A DNA stretch of 24,411 nucleotides from Fidelibacterota bacterium (GCA_030634675.1 DAOWAH010000005.1:1-24411), one strand, 5' to 3'; numbered from the stretch's first letter, positions 1 through 8,392 are shown. Notes: generated by a model from the letters alone, not told the origin. Translations and numbers: made by a program.

Positions 1-1147
1 CACCAAAATAGATTGTAACGGTCTAATAATTACGGCCGGTTTTTGCGATCTGCACGTTCATTTCAGGGAACCGGGTCGCGAAGATAAGGAAACTTTGGCA
101 TCTGGCAGCCTAGCCGCCCTGGCCGGTGGTTTCACCAGGGTGTGCGTGATGCCCAATACTAATCCGCCCATCGATACACCAGAAATGGTGGGCAATATCG
201 TTGAAAAAGCCGCTGATTTACCGGTGCATATTCACCCCATTGGCGCCGTCACCCAACAGCAGAAAGGATTCGAATTGACCGAAATGGGCGGACTGCTGGA
301 AGCGGGTGCGGTGGCTTTCAGTGATGATGGTTTACCAATCTCTAATGGTAGCGTGATGCGCATGGCACTGGAATATGCCGGGATGTTCGACGTTCCGGTG
401 ATCAACCATGCCGAGGATATCACTTTACGTAATGACGGCTTGATGAATGAAGGCCGTGTTTCCACGCACCTCGGTCTGCCGGGTAATCCGGCTTTATCTG
501 AAATCACAATGATACACCGTGATCTGGAATTGGTGGTGTTGACCGGCTCAAAGCTACATGTGCCCCATGTTTCAACTGCTGGTGCCGCGGATCTTATTCG
601 TAGGTTGAAAGCAAAATCGAAAAATATTACCGCTGAAGTAACTCCTCATCATCTTTTTTTCAATGATGAAGCCCTTAAATCATTCGATACTAATTTGAAG
701 GTAGCGCCGCCGATCCGTAGTGAAACCGACCGTCAGGGACTTATCCAAGCGGTACTGGATGGTATCTTTGATTGTATTGCCACCGATCATGCCCCCCACA
801 CCATCGAAGAGAAGGAGGGAACTTTCGATTTGGCGCCCTTCGGAATGATTGGGCTGGAAAGCTGCTTTGGTGCCGTAAATCGCGTGCTGGTACAGGAAGC
901 GGGTTTGCCACTGGAAAAACTGGTGCAATTGCTGACGGTTCAACCGCGCCGGATTATGGGCTTTGATGATGATCTGCTGCAAGCTGGTAAAAAAGCCGAA
1001 CTGACGATTTTTGATCCTGAATTGAAATATACTTTTCAAGCTTCCGATATCCATTCAAAATCAGCTAATTCTCCCTATGTCGGCCACCAACTGATCGGGA
1101 AAACGCGGATTACAATCAACAAGGGAGTGATTGCTAAAAATCTTTGA
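1..1147 (+). CDS. pyrC: Dihydroorotase, class I (5'-truncated by the window edge)
   Basis: Zinc amidohydrolase that interconverts carbamoyl-aspartate and dihydroorotate in de novo pyrimidine synthesis (cytoplasmic). The reading frame is open from base 2, so the true start lies before the window; the TTG at 95 is internal. Visible motifs in order: DLHVHFREPG with the HxH metal ligands (codons from about base 38), MPNTNP, the class I aspartate loop FSDDG, the HVST metal histidine and the ATDHAPH catalytic block. The FSDDG form is typical of bacterial class I enzymes, which use Asp rather than the carboxylated Lys of the E. coli class II enzyme. It stops with TGA; 131 bp separate it from rplM, so co-transcription is possible but not shown. 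Hydantoinase or allantoinase is less likely given the intact dihydroorotase motifs. Confidence 0.93.
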   Translation, partial: TKIDCNGLIITAGFCDLHVHFREPGREDKETLASGSLAALAGGFTRVCVMPNTNPPIDTPEMVGNIVEKAADLPVHIHPIGAVTQQQKGFELTEMGGLLEAGAVAFSDDGLPISNGSVMRMALEYAGMFDVPVINHAEDITLRNDGLMNEGRVSTHLGLPGNPALSEITMIHRDLELVVLTGSKLHVPHVSTAGAADLIRRLKAKSKNITAEVTPHHLFFNDEALKSFDTNLKVAPPIRSETDRQGLIQAVLDGIFDCIATDHAPHTIEEKEGTFDLAPFGMIGLESCFGAVNRVLVQEAGLPLEKLVQLLTVQPRRIMGFDDDLLQAGKKAELTIFDPELKYTFQASDIHSKSANSPYVGHQLIGKTRITINKGVIAKNL

Positions 1148-1222
1148 ATGGACATTATTAGGATGAGGGCAGCCTGATTAGTCGATCATGTGCTTAGCAT
1201 GGAATAATCTGAAGAATATCAG

Positions 1223-1252
1223 TTGCCTTGATAATCTGTTGGATTCTATTTT
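1223..1252 (+). promoter_or_regulatory. Possible promoter before rplM
   Basis: Within the 131-bp gap between pyrC and rplM, TTGCCT (1223-1228) and TATTTT (1247-1252) are 18 bp apart and lie about 27 bp before the rplM start. The match to a sigma-70-type promoter is partial. No L13-leader structure or other conserved RNA was recognised in the gap. If pyrC is co-transcribed with rplM, this promoter is unnecessary. Confidence 0.22.
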
Positions 1253-1278
1253 CGGCAGCTATTTTCGAAGTGGAAAAA

Positions 1279-1707
1279 ATGAAAACAAAGACAATCTCAG
1301 CACACGATATCGAAAGACAGTGGTTAGTCGCTGATGCCGACGGTCGTATTTTAGGAAGGTTTGCCAGCCGGATCGCCCAGATTTTGCGTGGTAAGCATAA
1401 GGTGAATTTCAGTCCCAACATGGATATGGGTGATCATGTTATCGTGATTAACGCTGAAAAAATTCGCCTCAGTGGCAACAAGGAAAATTTAAAAACCTAT
1501 TTCAGGCACTCCGGCTATCCCGGTGGTGTCACAGTAATCGATGTACAACAGCTACGTCGTTCACACCCTGAACGGATTGTTATCAATGCTGTAAAGGGTA
1601 TGTTGCCGCATAATCGGTTGGGTCGTAAGATGCTTGGTCATCTGAAAGTCTATGCCGGTGCGGATCATCCCCATCGTGCCCAAACTCCCAAAGTATTGGA
1701 TATTTAG
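1279..1707 (+). CDS. rplM: 50S ribosomal protein L13
   Basis: Early-assembling protein of the large ribosomal subunit. The ATG at 1279 is chosen over an upstream in-frame TTG at 1228 because it gives 142 residues, the usual family length, and begins with the expected MKTKTISAHD-type N-terminus. Family signatures are present: WLVADADGRILGRFAS, RGKHKVNFSPNMDMGD, the YFRHSGYPGG block, and AVKGMLPHNRLGR followed by LKVYAGADHPH. The stop TAG (1705-1707) directly abuts the ATG of rpsI, implying translational coupling. No Shine-Dalgarno motif is clear before the start; the upstream bases are purine-rich (GGAAAAA). Confidence 0.97.
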   Translation: MKTKTISAHDIERQWLVADADGRILGRFASRIAQILRGKHKVNFSPNMDMGDHVIVINAEKIRLSGNKENLKTYFRHSGYPGGVTVIDVQQLRRSHPERIVINAVKGMLPHNRLGRKMLGHLKVYAGADHPHRAQTPKVLDI

Positions 1708-2100
1708 ATGACAAAAGCAGTATATCAAGCTACTGGACGTCGTAAACGGGCGGTAGCACGCGTTTTGCTTATGCCAGGGAAGGGTAATATTCTGGTTAAT
1801 GGCAATCCTTACAAGGAATACCTGAGCCGGGATACTATCAGCAAAATTGTACTGGAACCGTTAGATGCGGTTGAGCAGAATAATGCTTATGATATTTCAG
1901 TGAATGTCAATGGTGGTGGTCTGACCGGACAGGCCGGAGCAATCCGATTGGGGATTGCCCGCGCCCTATTGCAGATTAACAGCGATTTCAGACCTGTCTT
2001 GAAAAAAGCCGGTCTGTTGACCCGAGACTCACGGCAGGTCGAACGCAAGAAATACGGACAGCCCGGAGCCCGTAAAAGATTTCAATTCTCAAAACGATAG
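1708..2100 (+). CDS. rpsI: 30S ribosomal protein S9
   Basis: Small-subunit head protein whose C-terminal tail reaches the ribosomal P site. It has 130 residues, the normal length. Seen: N-terminal [36 protein letters not shown] in the middle, and the conserved basic ending [17 protein letters not shown]. The start codon follows the rplM stop with no gap, and no Shine-Dalgarno sequence is present, so reinitiation after L13 is the likely way it is translated. The L13-S9 pairing is near universal in bacteria. Confidence 0.97.
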   Translation: MTKAVYQATGRRKRAVARVLLMPGKGNILVNGNPYKEYLSRDTISKIVLEPLDAVEQNNAYDISVNVNGGGLTGQAGAIRLGIARALLQINSDFRPVLKKAGLLTRDSRQVERKKYGQPGARKRFQFSKR

Positions 2101-2105
2101 AATAT

Positions 2106-3377
2106 ATGACTGGTATAAATTTCGACGATTTATTGAGCATCGGTGCTCATTTTGGTCATGTGACCAGAAAATGGAACCCCAAGTTCAAACCATTTATTTT
2201 AATGGAAAAAAACGGTATCCATATTATCAATCTGGATGAAACGGTTCATCAGTTTGAAATAGCGGCTGCTTTCATTAAAGGAATAGTTGATCGAAGCGGA
2301 GAAGTACTTTTTATTGGCACAAAAAAACAGGCTCGTGATATTATACAGCAGGAAGCTGATCGCTGCGGCATGTTTTATGTTGTGGAGCGCTGGCTGGGTG
2401 GTACTTTAACAAACTTCATGACCATCAAGAAGAGTATCAAGCGCCTGCATATGCTGGAAAAAGAAGGTTCTAGTATTTATGAAAACCTGACCAAAAAAGA
2501 AATTCAGATGCTTAATCGCGAACGGATTAAACTGGCCGACCAACATCGTGGTATCAAAGATATGAAACGCTTGCCGGATGCCCTGATTGTTGTTGATTCC
2601 GACTATGAAAGTACCGCTGTAGCAGAGGCGCGTCGTTTGGAAATTCCGGTGGTTGGGATGGTTGATACTAATTCCGATCCCACTCTGATTGATTTCCCGA
2701 TTCCCGCCAATGATGATTCCATCCGGACGATTCAATTAATAATAGCCAGCGTTGCTGAAGTAATTATTGATGCTCGTAAGGAAAAGATTCAAGCTGCCAA
2801 CGATGCCAAGCAAGCCGCAGAAGCTGCCAGAGCTGAACAGGCGGAACAAGCAAAGTTAGCTGAACAGGCGAAGCAAGCAGAAGAAACCGAAAAAGCTGAA
2901 CAAACCGGACAGTCTGCTGAAGCTGGTGCTCCGGAAGCGGAAGAAAAGCCTGTCAAAAAATTAGACAAGGTGGTTGCTAAACCGGCCAAGTCCGAACCCA
3001 AACCAGAAACTAAACCTGTGAAGGCATTCGAAAAGTCACCTGAAACTGCGGAAGAAAAGCCTGCCAAAAAATTAGACAAGGTGGTTGCTAAACCGGCTAA
3101 GTCCGAACCCAAGCCAGAAACTAAACCTGTGAAGGCACTCGAAAAGTCACCTGAAACTGCGGATGAAAAGCTTAAAAAAGTTACCAAATCCCCTGCTAAG
3201 AAAACTTCGCGTCCGAAACCCGCAGCCAAAAAGCCAGTAACCAAAACGGCCGCGAAAAAAGCAGTTAAAGTGAAGACCACCGCTAAACCTATTAAGGCTG
3301 TTAAGAAAGTAAAACCTACACCCAAGACCAAACAACCTGCTGAAAAAAAAGTACCCGCGAGTAAAGCTAAAGAGTAA
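2106..3377 (+). CDS. rpsB: 30S ribosomal protein S2 with a long repeat-containing basic C-terminal extension
   Basis: Residues 1 to about 228 form a standard S2 core: LLSIGAHFGH, RKWNPKFKPFI, FIGTKKQARDI, the ERWLGGTLTNF block, PDALIVVDSDYE, EARRLEIPVVGMVDTNSDP and ANDDSIRTIQLI. At 423 residues it is about 180 longer than usual (about 240). After the core comes an Ala/Glu/Gln-rich, probably helical or coiled segment (about 230-275). Two near-identical 37-residue repeats follow (279-315 and 316-352), each starting EEKP and ending SPETA, then a Lys/Ala/Pro/Thr-rich tail with PAKK-like steps resembling histone H1-type tails. The frame runs to a TAA with codon use like the core, so the tail looks translated. 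No Shine-Dalgarno is seen before the ATG, which lies 5 bp after rpsI. Confidence 0.95.
   Translation: MTGINFDDLLSIGAHFGHVTRKWNPKFKPFILMEKNGIHIINLDETVHQFEIAAAFIKGIVDRSGEVLFIGTKKQARDIIQQEADRCGMFYVVERWLGGTLTNFMTIKKSIKRLHMLEKEGSSIYENLTKKEIQMLNRERIKLADQHRGIKDMKRLPDALIVVDSDYESTAVAEARRLEIPVVGMVDTNSDPTLIDFPIPANDDSIRTIQLIIASVAEVIIDARKEKIQAANDAKQAAEAARAEQAEQAKLAEQAKQAEETEKAEQTGQSAEAGAPEAEEKPVKKLDKVVAKPAKSEPKPETKPVKAFEKSPETAEEKPAKKLDKVVAKPAKSEPKPETKPVKALEKSPETADEKLKKVTKSPAKKTSRPKPAAKKPVTKTAAKKAVKVKTTAKPIKAVKKVKPTPKTKQPAEKKVPASKAKE
2940..3161 (+). repeat. Two-copy 111-bp tandem repeat inside rpsB
   Basis: Copy 1 is 2940-3050 and copy 2 is 3051-3161. They differ at four of 111 bases by direct comparison: two silent changes, one Val/Ala and one Phe/Leu. 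The unit is a multiple of three, so the S2 frame is kept. A degenerate third start (DEKLKK) follows at 3162. High nucleotide identity suggests a recent in-frame duplication. Confidence 0.95.
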
Positions 3378-3383
3378 AGTGAT

Positions 3384-3998
3384 ATGAATATTGATGCAAA
3401 ACAGGTGAAAGAATTACGCGAAAAGACCGGCGCTGGTATGATGGATTGTAAACGCGCCTTACAGGATGCTAAAGGTGATATCAAAAAGGCAATTGAAAAT
3501 TTACGCAAGTCCGGGATTGCGAAGGCTGATAAAAAAGGCGTTCGTGTTGCCAAGGATGGCCTGGTGTTTTCCTATATTCATCCCGGTGGACGCCTTGGTG
3601 TTCTCGTTGAAATTGGTTGTGAAACTGACTTTGTGGCGAAGACGGATGACTTTATTAAATTATCCAAAAATATTGCGATGCAGATTGCAGCAACCAATCC
3701 AATTGCTATTAATCGTGATGGTATCAGTAACGATGTAATTTCCCGGGAAAAAGATATATATCTGGCTCAAGCTGAAAACTCCCGAAAACCAGCGCATATC
3801 CTGGAAAAAATTGTTACCGGTCGCTTAGATAAATTTTATCAGGAGAACTGCCTTATGGAACAGCCATTTATTAAGGATCCCGATAAAAAAGTCAATGACC
3901 TTATGACACAAGCTGTTGCTAAGTTAGGTGAAAAAATCGAGGTTAACCGTTTCACCCGTTTTGAAATCGGGGAGGTTGGAACTAATAACAATAGTTAG
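3384..3998 (+). CDS. tsf: Elongation factor Ts
   Basis: Guanine-nucleotide exchange factor for EF-Tu. The N-terminal UBA-like domain (about 1-50) has VKELREKTGAGMMDCKRAL. The hallmark EF-Tu-contacting segment TDFVAKTDDF follows at about 80-90, and a C-terminal segment contains CLMEQPFIKDPDKKV. At 204 residues it is shorter than the E. coli protein (about 280) and close to compact single-core forms such as that of Thermus. It lies 6 bp after rpsB; the ATG is preceded only by a weak AAAGTG. The rpsB-tsf pair is highly conserved, and pyrH follows after 13 bp. Confidence 0.96.
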   Translation: MNIDAKQVKELREKTGAGMMDCKRALQDAKGDIKKAIENLRKSGIAKADKKGVRVAKDGLVFSYIHPGGRLGVLVEIGCETDFVAKTDDFIKLSKNIAMQIAATNPIAINRDGISNDVISREKDIYLAQAENSRKPAHILEKIVTGRLDKFYQENCLMEQPFIKDPDKKVNDLMTQAVAKLGEKIEVNRFTRFEIGEVGTNNNS

Positions 3999-4011
3999 GT
4001 AGTTTTCTGTA

Positions 4012-4728
4012 ATGTCGAACCCTGTTTACAGGCGTCTAATACTCAAATTAAGTGGCGAAATACTCGCCGGTGAACAAGGTTTTGGAATAGATAATAACAG
4101 TATTTCCAGGCTGGTTAAGGAAGTTAAATCCATTTATAATCTGGGGATCGGCCTGGGTATTATAATAGGGGCTGGCAATATATTCCGTGGCATAAAATTA
4201 TCTGTCCAGGGTATGGACAGAGTAACAGGAGATAATCTCGGAATGCTTGGTACGGTAATGAATGCAATCGCATTTCAGCAAGCCTTGAGCCAGGCAGGTT
4301 GTTCCGCAACTGCCATGTCTGCCGTGAATATTTCCCGAATTATTGAACCCTATGTTCGCTATCAAGCTCTGGAGTTAGTGAATAAAAGGGAAATTGTCAT
4401 TATCGCCGGTGGCACCGGCAATCCTTATTTTACAACCGACTCAGCCGCCGCCTTACGTGCAGCGGAGTTGAAGGCCGAAGTTGTCCTGAAAGGCACAAAG
4501 GTTGATGGTGTCTATGATAAAGATCCTGTTGTCCATACGGATGCTAAAAAGTATTCGGAAATTACTTTCAGCAAGGTAATTTCAGACAACCTGCGCGTTA
4601 TGGATTTGACTGCTATGACCCTTTGCAAAGAAAATTCAATACCAATCATCGTATTTAATATCCATAAGCAAGGTGATCTTAAAAAAGTGGTTTTAGGAGA
4701 ACCAATCGGGACTATTGTGAAGGAGTGA
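4012..4728 (+). CDS. pyrH: Uridylate (UMP) kinase
   Basis: Amino-acid-kinase-fold enzyme that phosphorylates UMP to UDP with ATP and is commonly controlled by GTP and UTP. Its 238 residues match the family length. Visible: the KLSGEIL phosphate-binding strand (about 12-18), GAGNIFRG (53-60, usually GGGNIFRG), GDNLGMLGTVMNAIA, the GGTGNPYFTTDSAAALRA nucleotide-site block, and GVYDKDPV. It sits between tsf and frr as in many bacteria. The stop TGA overlaps the region that carries the frr ribosome-binding site. Confidence 0.96.
   Translation: MSNPVYRRLILKLSGEILAGEQGFGIDNNSISRLVKEVKSIYNLGIGLGIIIGAGNIFRGIKLSVQGMDRVTGDNLGMLGTVMNAIAFQQALSQAGCSATAMSAVNISRIIEPYVRYQALELVNKREIVIIAGGTGNPYFTTDSAAALRAAELKAEVVLKGTKVDGVYDKDPVVHTDAKKYSEITFSKVISDNLRVMDLTAMTLCKENSIPIIVFNIHKQGDLKKVVLGEPIGTIVKE
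4720..4725 (+). promoter_or_regulatory. Strong Shine-Dalgarno site for frr
   Basis: AAGGAG lies at the 3' end of pyrH, 6 bases before the frr ATG at 4732. It is notable because neighbouring rpsI and rpsB have no recognisable Shine-Dalgarno motif. Confidence 0.75.
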
Positions 4729-4731
4729 CAG

Positions 4732-5289
4732 ATGATAGATGATATTCAACAGGACACTCAGCATCGAATGGATCAAGCCGTAGTCCATGCCCAAACCGAA
4801 GTAAACCGAGTCCGTACCGGACGGGCCAATCCGGAGTTGCTGGACTCAATCATGATCGATTATTATGGTCAGAAAACACCTTTGCAGCAATTGGCCAATG
4901 TTTCCGTTCCAGAAGCCCGGCTGATTTCGATTCAGCCCTATGAAAAAACACTCATTCCGTTGATTGAGAAAGCCATATTGGAAAGTAACATCGGTCTGAC
5001 ACCGAGTAATAATGGTACTAATGTACTGATACCGATTCCGCCTCTTTCTGAAGATCGCCGTAAAGAATTGATTAAATATATTCATAATCTGATTGAAGAC
5101 GGGCGGATAGCTATCCGTAATGTCAGACGCGATGCCATTCATCAGTTAAAAGAAGCCAAGGATGAATTTCATATTTCCGAAGATGAAATAAAACGGTCCG
5201 AACAACAAATCCAGGATTATACCGATGAACATATTAAATCTTTGGGCATTGTGCAGGACAATAAAGAAAAAGAAATTATGGAATTTTAA
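4732..5289 (+). CDS. frr: Ribosome recycling factor
   Basis: Splits post-termination ribosomes together with EF-G. It has 185 residues, the family norm. Conserved: VRTGRANPELLD, the DYYG..TPLQQLANVSVPEARL block, ISIQPYEK, and SNIGLTPSNNG followed by IPIPPLSEDRRKEL; the C-terminal helix is charged (RNVRRDAI). It starts 3 bp after pyrH with a good ribosome-binding site. It is the last gene of the operon; two hairpins follow. Confidence 0.97.
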   Translation: MIDDIQQDTQHRMDQAVVHAQTEVNRVRTGRANPELLDSIMIDYYGQKTPLQQLANVSVPEARLISIQPYEKTLIPLIEKAILESNIGLTPSNNGTNVLIPIPPLSEDRRKELIKYIHNLIEDGRIAIRNVRRDAIHQLKEAKDEFHISEDEIKRSEQQIQDYTDEHIKSLGIVQDNKEKEIMEF

Positions 5290-5349
5290 TTGCTGGCCTG
5301 ACTGTAACTATCAATAAACCTGCTTACCGGAATATTATAGATCGTATGT

Positions 5350-5382
5350 AATCCCGTTTTTATAGCGGGGTTTTCTTTATTT
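5350..5382 (+). terminator. Rho-independent terminator after frr
   Basis: AATCCCG (5350-5356) pairs with CGGGGTT (5366-5372), a 7-bp stem including one T-G wobble with a 9-base loop. It runs into a T-rich stretch TTTTCTTTATTT. It lies 60 bp after frr, as expected for the end of the ribosomal operon. Confidence 0.75.
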
Positions 5383-5420
5383 AAAAGATCAGCTATCTAT
5401 GTCAAAAGTTGTTGCGCACT

Positions 5421-5459
5421 AATTGAAAAGTCCCCGCTTTTTGCAGGGACTTTTCAGTT
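5421..5459. terminator. Long hairpin, probable bidirectional terminator between frr and the sigma gene
   Basis: Arms 5421-5437 and 5443-5459 form a 17-bp stem with one mismatch and one wobble around a T-rich loop. It sits between convergent frr (+) and the sigma gene (-). The arms contain GAAAAGTCCC and its complement, giving T-rich 3' arms on both strands. Confidence 0.6.
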
Positions 5460-5502
5460 GTTATCGACGTTGTAAAACGCCTTCTATCAATAGATTTATT
5501 TC

Positions 5503-6354
5503 CTATATAAGGTAAGGTCGCAGTGCTTCACGCCGGGAACGGTGTTGCAAACGCCGAATGGCTTTTTGCTTGATCTGCCGAACACGCTCGCGGGTCAGGT
5601 TGAATTCCTCGCCAATCTCGTTCAGGGTGAGTGGTTTACCACGATCGATTCCAAAATATAGTTTCAGAATCTGTTGTTCCCTGTCCGTTAAAGTAGAGAG
5701 TGCGGCGTGGATTTCTTCTTTGAGCGATTCAAACATGATCGGTTCGTCAGGTAAAAAATAACTGCTGTCAGGAATTATATCCTTCAACGAGCCATCTTCA
5801 CCTTCACGCAAAGGATTATCCAGAGACTGAGCACGACGCGAAATACGGATTGCATCAACTATTTCATGACCGGTCATTTCCAGATGCCGACCAATTTCAT
5901 CAGCTTTAGGAGACCGTTCCATTTCTGCTTCCAGTTTTTCCGCAGTGCGGGTAATCTTGGTAATCATTCCGACCCGGTTCATAGGTAACCTTACCAGCCT
6001 TGACTGCTCTGCCAGGGCTTGTAAAATGGATTGTCTAATCCACCATACAGCATAGGAAATGAATTTAAAACCACGGGTTTCATCAAATCTGCCGGCTGCT
6101 TTTATCAGGCCAATATTGCCTTCATTGATTAAATCTGTCAGCTGCAGACCCATACCTTGGTATTTTTTCGCTGTAGATACAACGAACCGTAGATTAGCCT
6201 CGATTAATTCTTTCTTAGCCAGGTCATCACCCTTCTTGATACGAATTGTTAATTCAACTTCGCGGGCGGGTGGTAACGGTTCGAATCTACTGATTTCCTG
6301 TAAGTACCGGCTTAGTTCACGATTGCCGGAGCCACTTCTTGAATTTGCTGCCAT
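5503..6354 (-). CDS. RNA polymerase sigma factor, sigma-70 family (short housekeeping type)
   Basis: Promoter-recognition subunit of RNA polymerase. In order: region 1.2 (about 11-43, RELSRYLQEISRFEPLP); region 2 (about 47-118) with NLRFVVSTAKKY, DLINEGNIGLIKAAGRFDE and the DNA-melting SYAVWWIRQSILQALAEQ; region 3 (about 120-200); region 4.2 helix-turn-helix (about 242-270) with LTLNEIGEEFNLTRERVRQI. At 283 residues it lacks region 1.1, like the primary sigma factors of Bacteroidota and relatives, so it is probably RpoD/SigA; a second RpoD-like paralogue cannot be excluded. It lies 190 bp downstream of xdhC on the same strand. AGGA about 8 bases before the ATG may serve as ribosome-binding site. 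Confidence 0.93.
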   Translation of the reverse strand: MAANSRSGSGNRELSRYLQEISRFEPLPPAREVELTIRIKKGDDLAKKELIEANLRFVVSTAKKYQGMGLQLTDLINEGNIGLIKAAGRFDETRGFKFISYAVWWIRQSILQALAEQSRLVRLPMNRVGMITKITRTAEKLEAEMERSPKADEIGRHLEMTGHEIVDAIRISRRAQSLDNPLREGEDGSLKDIIPDSSYFLPDEPIMFESLKEEIHAALSTLTDREQQILKLYFGIDRGKPLTLNEIGEEFNLTRERVRQIKQKAIRRLQHRSRREALRPYLI

Positions 6355-6544
6355 TTAACTTCCTATTTTTGACCGAGGTAAGCCTATAAATTTAACAAAT
6401 CTACAACTTTTATCCTAATAAAATAATTACTTGGAAAGATTCCCTGGAATATGGCAGAGAATGGGAATCACCGGTTTTTCAACCGATCCAGGAAGAGTGG
6501 TCGGAATGAAATAACGGGTAGTGGTCAGCTCAATCCTATCAAAG

Positions 6545-7585
6545 TTATGATAACGATTGCGGCGTCCGCGTTCCAGTCCGGGAATAGTGGATAATTTCAG
6601 AAAGGATACTAACGGCAATTTCCGGTACAGTTTCAGAAGCGATGTCCAATCCCACAGGGGAATGAACCGCCTGTAGTTGCGCTTTAGTAAAACCATCTTT
6701 CTGCAGTGCTGCTGACAAAATTTGCCATTTTCGCTGACTGCTCATCAATCCCAGATAAGAGCGTTTTTCGGTCAACAGCCAGCGCATCAATTCGAAATCG
6801 TGGCGATGTCCGCGAGTGGCAATCAGCACAAAATCAACTTCAGGAATGTGCACTCGCTTTGGCAGATCTGCGATAGCTGACGTGTTAATGCCGAGTGCGA
6901 ATGGGAAACGATCACTGGTGGCCAGATTGGTGCGGTCGTCATACACATGAACGTCCAGTTCGACGAAATTGGCCAGTTCGGCCACTGCTTTAGCAACATG
7001 GCCAGCGCCAAAAATATGCAGGATGGGGCGGGAAAGAGCCTGCTGGATTAAATAATGCTGGTCGTTTACGGTCACGCTGCGTGATCTGCAATTGCCCTTA
7101 ATCGTCGCGATTGCATCCCGAACGCGCGTCGGCAAGGAATTGAGATCGAAGGATTCATCAATTATATTGCGCTTGATTATGGCCGGATCCTGGTCAGTAA
7201 TTTGAACCATTATCGGATATTTATTTAACCTGCCGTCTTGTGCGAAAGCAGTAATAAAGAATTTTTTGACAGCGCTTGAAAAGGGCTCGATCAGTACTTT
7301 GGTTAAGCCTCCGCAAATGCCGCTGGCCTCATCAGCCAAAGTGCCGCTAAGATCATAATTATTCAAAATGGATTGACGGGTCTGCAGCACACTTTTCGCC
7401 GCTTCGATCACCTGATGTTCCATGCCGCCTCCACCGACGGTGCCGATTGCCGTGCCGTCTTCGAGCACCAGCATTACCGGGTAATCGCGCCGGGGAACTG
7501 AGCCTTTCCAATCCACCAGCGAACAGAGTACCGCAGACTGCGAAAAATCAAAATTAACAAGGGCGTTATAAATCTGTTTTTCCAT
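6545..7585 (-). CDS. XdhC/CoxI-family molybdenum hydroxylase maturation factor
   Basis: Members of this family bind molybdenum cofactor, promote its terminal sulfuration (or, in SDMH systems, presumably selenation) and insert it into hydroxylases. The N-terminal domain has WKGSVPRR, GTVGGGGME (48-56) and the conserved cysteine in GICGG (89-93). The C-terminal Rossmann domain has HIFGAGHVAKAV (190-201) followed by an acidic VYDDR, and ends with HSPVGLDIASETVPEIA. Its 346 residues are normal for the two-domain form. It starts 3 bp after yqeB, so the two are co-expressed. This is the accessory protein, not the Fe-S subunit confusingly also called XdhC in E. coli. Confidence 0.92.
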   Translation of the reverse strand: MEKQIYNALVNFDFSQSAVLCSLVDWKGSVPRRDYPVMLVLEDGTAIGTVGGGGMEHQVIEAAKSVLQTRQSILNNYDLSGTLADEASGICGGLTKVLIEPFSSAVKKFFITAFAQDGRLNKYPIMVQITDQDPAIIKRNIIDESFDLNSLPTRVRDAIATIKGNCRSRSVTVNDQHYLIQQALSRPILHIFGAGHVAKAVAELANFVELDVHVYDDRTNLATSDRFPFALGINTSAIADLPKRVHIPEVDFVLIATRGHRHDFELMRWLLTEKRSYLGLMSSQRKWQILSAALQKDGFTKAQLQAVHSPVGLDIASETVPEIAVSILSEIIHYSRTGTRTPQSLS

Positions 7586-7588
7586 CGA

Positions 7589-8392
7589 TCAGTCGTTGGA
7601 TCTGTGTAAAAATTGCAGGATGGCTTCCAGCACACCCCGGCCAATGGACCGGGCTTTGTCCGAAATACTGTTAACATCCACGGTTTTCCCCCGGGGGTCG
7701 ATATCGCCGATTTTAAGTTCTTTAGTCACAGCAACCACGGGTGAAATCAACCCACGAACAATTCCTGTCAATGGTGCCGTTATTCGATGCTCATTAGCGG
7801 CAGTGCCGATCAGCTCATTTTCTGACACAATATCGCCAAAATCAACTTGCCATTCGATCTTACCGGCAGCCGGAGCGATTACCAGTCGTTTTTTGGTCTC
7901 ACCACCCAGTTCACCGGGAATACCTGTATTTGGCGCAGCGGATCCTCTCCGGATGATTTTTCCCAGGTTATGCCCGCGCTGGGTCTCAATTATTACGTTG
8001 CAATTATTGCCAACCGTGAAACCGGGTCCCAGGCCCACCACATAAGCTGAACCATAGGCTTTTTCCATGATATCGTGCTTAAGCATCCGGGCGTCAACTA
8101 CCACTTGGATCGGCAGGGCTTGAATGATTTTCGGCGAGTCCGACAGTAATGGCAGATTTTTTTTGAGCAGGGTGGATTCAATTTCCGTCGGTTGACAGTA
8201 TTGAGCGATTACACCTTCAACAATTGCAGATCCATTTAGAATCGCGTCACTGAACGTAACCTGGCGCCGAATCGCCATCGGGGTGGGTAATTCACTTAAA
8301 ATGACTTTCAGTCCGCAATTATGCAGAATATGGGCGGTGGCGCTGCCCAGTTCACCGGCCCCACGGACCCAAATATTTATATCATCAAACAT
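7589..8392 (-). CDS. yqeB: YqeB/EF2563-family selenium-dependent molybdenum hydroxylase maturation protein
   Basis: The family marks genomes with selenium-dependent molybdenum hydroxylases (defined from co-occurrence with SelD) and is thought to help make the selenium-containing Mo cofactor; its exact reaction is unknown. Visible: N-terminal nucleotide-binding-like VRGAGELGSATAHIL (9-23), VVDARM (98-103), GLGPGF (120-125), RRGSAAPNTGIPGELGG (148-164), and a C-terminal segment (about 170-235) built like a biotinyl/lipoyl-type sandwich, with APAAGKI, GDIVSENELIG and APLTGIVRGLI. It has 267 residues. No Shine-Dalgarno motif precedes the ATG. It is followed after 3 bp by xdhC; a 120-bp gap separates it from the membrane protein upstream. 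Confidence 0.88.
   Translation of the reverse strand: MFDDINIWVRGAGELGSATAHILHNCGLKVILSELPTPMAIRRQVTFSDAILNGSAIVEGVIAQYCQPTEIESTLLKKNLPLLSDSPKIIQALPIQVVVDARMLKHDIMEKAYGSAYVVGLGPGFTVGNNCNVIIETQRGHNLGKIIRRGSAAPNTGIPGELGGETKKRLVIAPAAGKIEWQVDFGDIVSENELIGTAANEHRITAPLTGIVRGLISPVVAVTKELKIGDIDPRGKTVDVNSISDKARSIGRGVLEAILQFLHRSND

Noticed and set aside
2789..3553. 254-codon minus-strand frame opposite rpsB/tsf
   Set aside because: It is the shadow of the low-complexity S2 tail (Ala/Ser/Phe/Leu-rich) and overlaps two certain genes.
6355..6426. TAGATTTG on the minus strand as a Bacteroidota-type -7 box for the sigma gene
   Set aside because: No TTTG-like -33 element at the right distance; a single short match in AT-rich DNA is not enough.
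6427..6696. Minus-strand frame overlapping the end of the XdhC maturation gene
   Set aside because: It uses another frame through conserved XdhC residues (HSPVGLDIASE) and has no recognisable domain; XdhC ends naturally at 6545.
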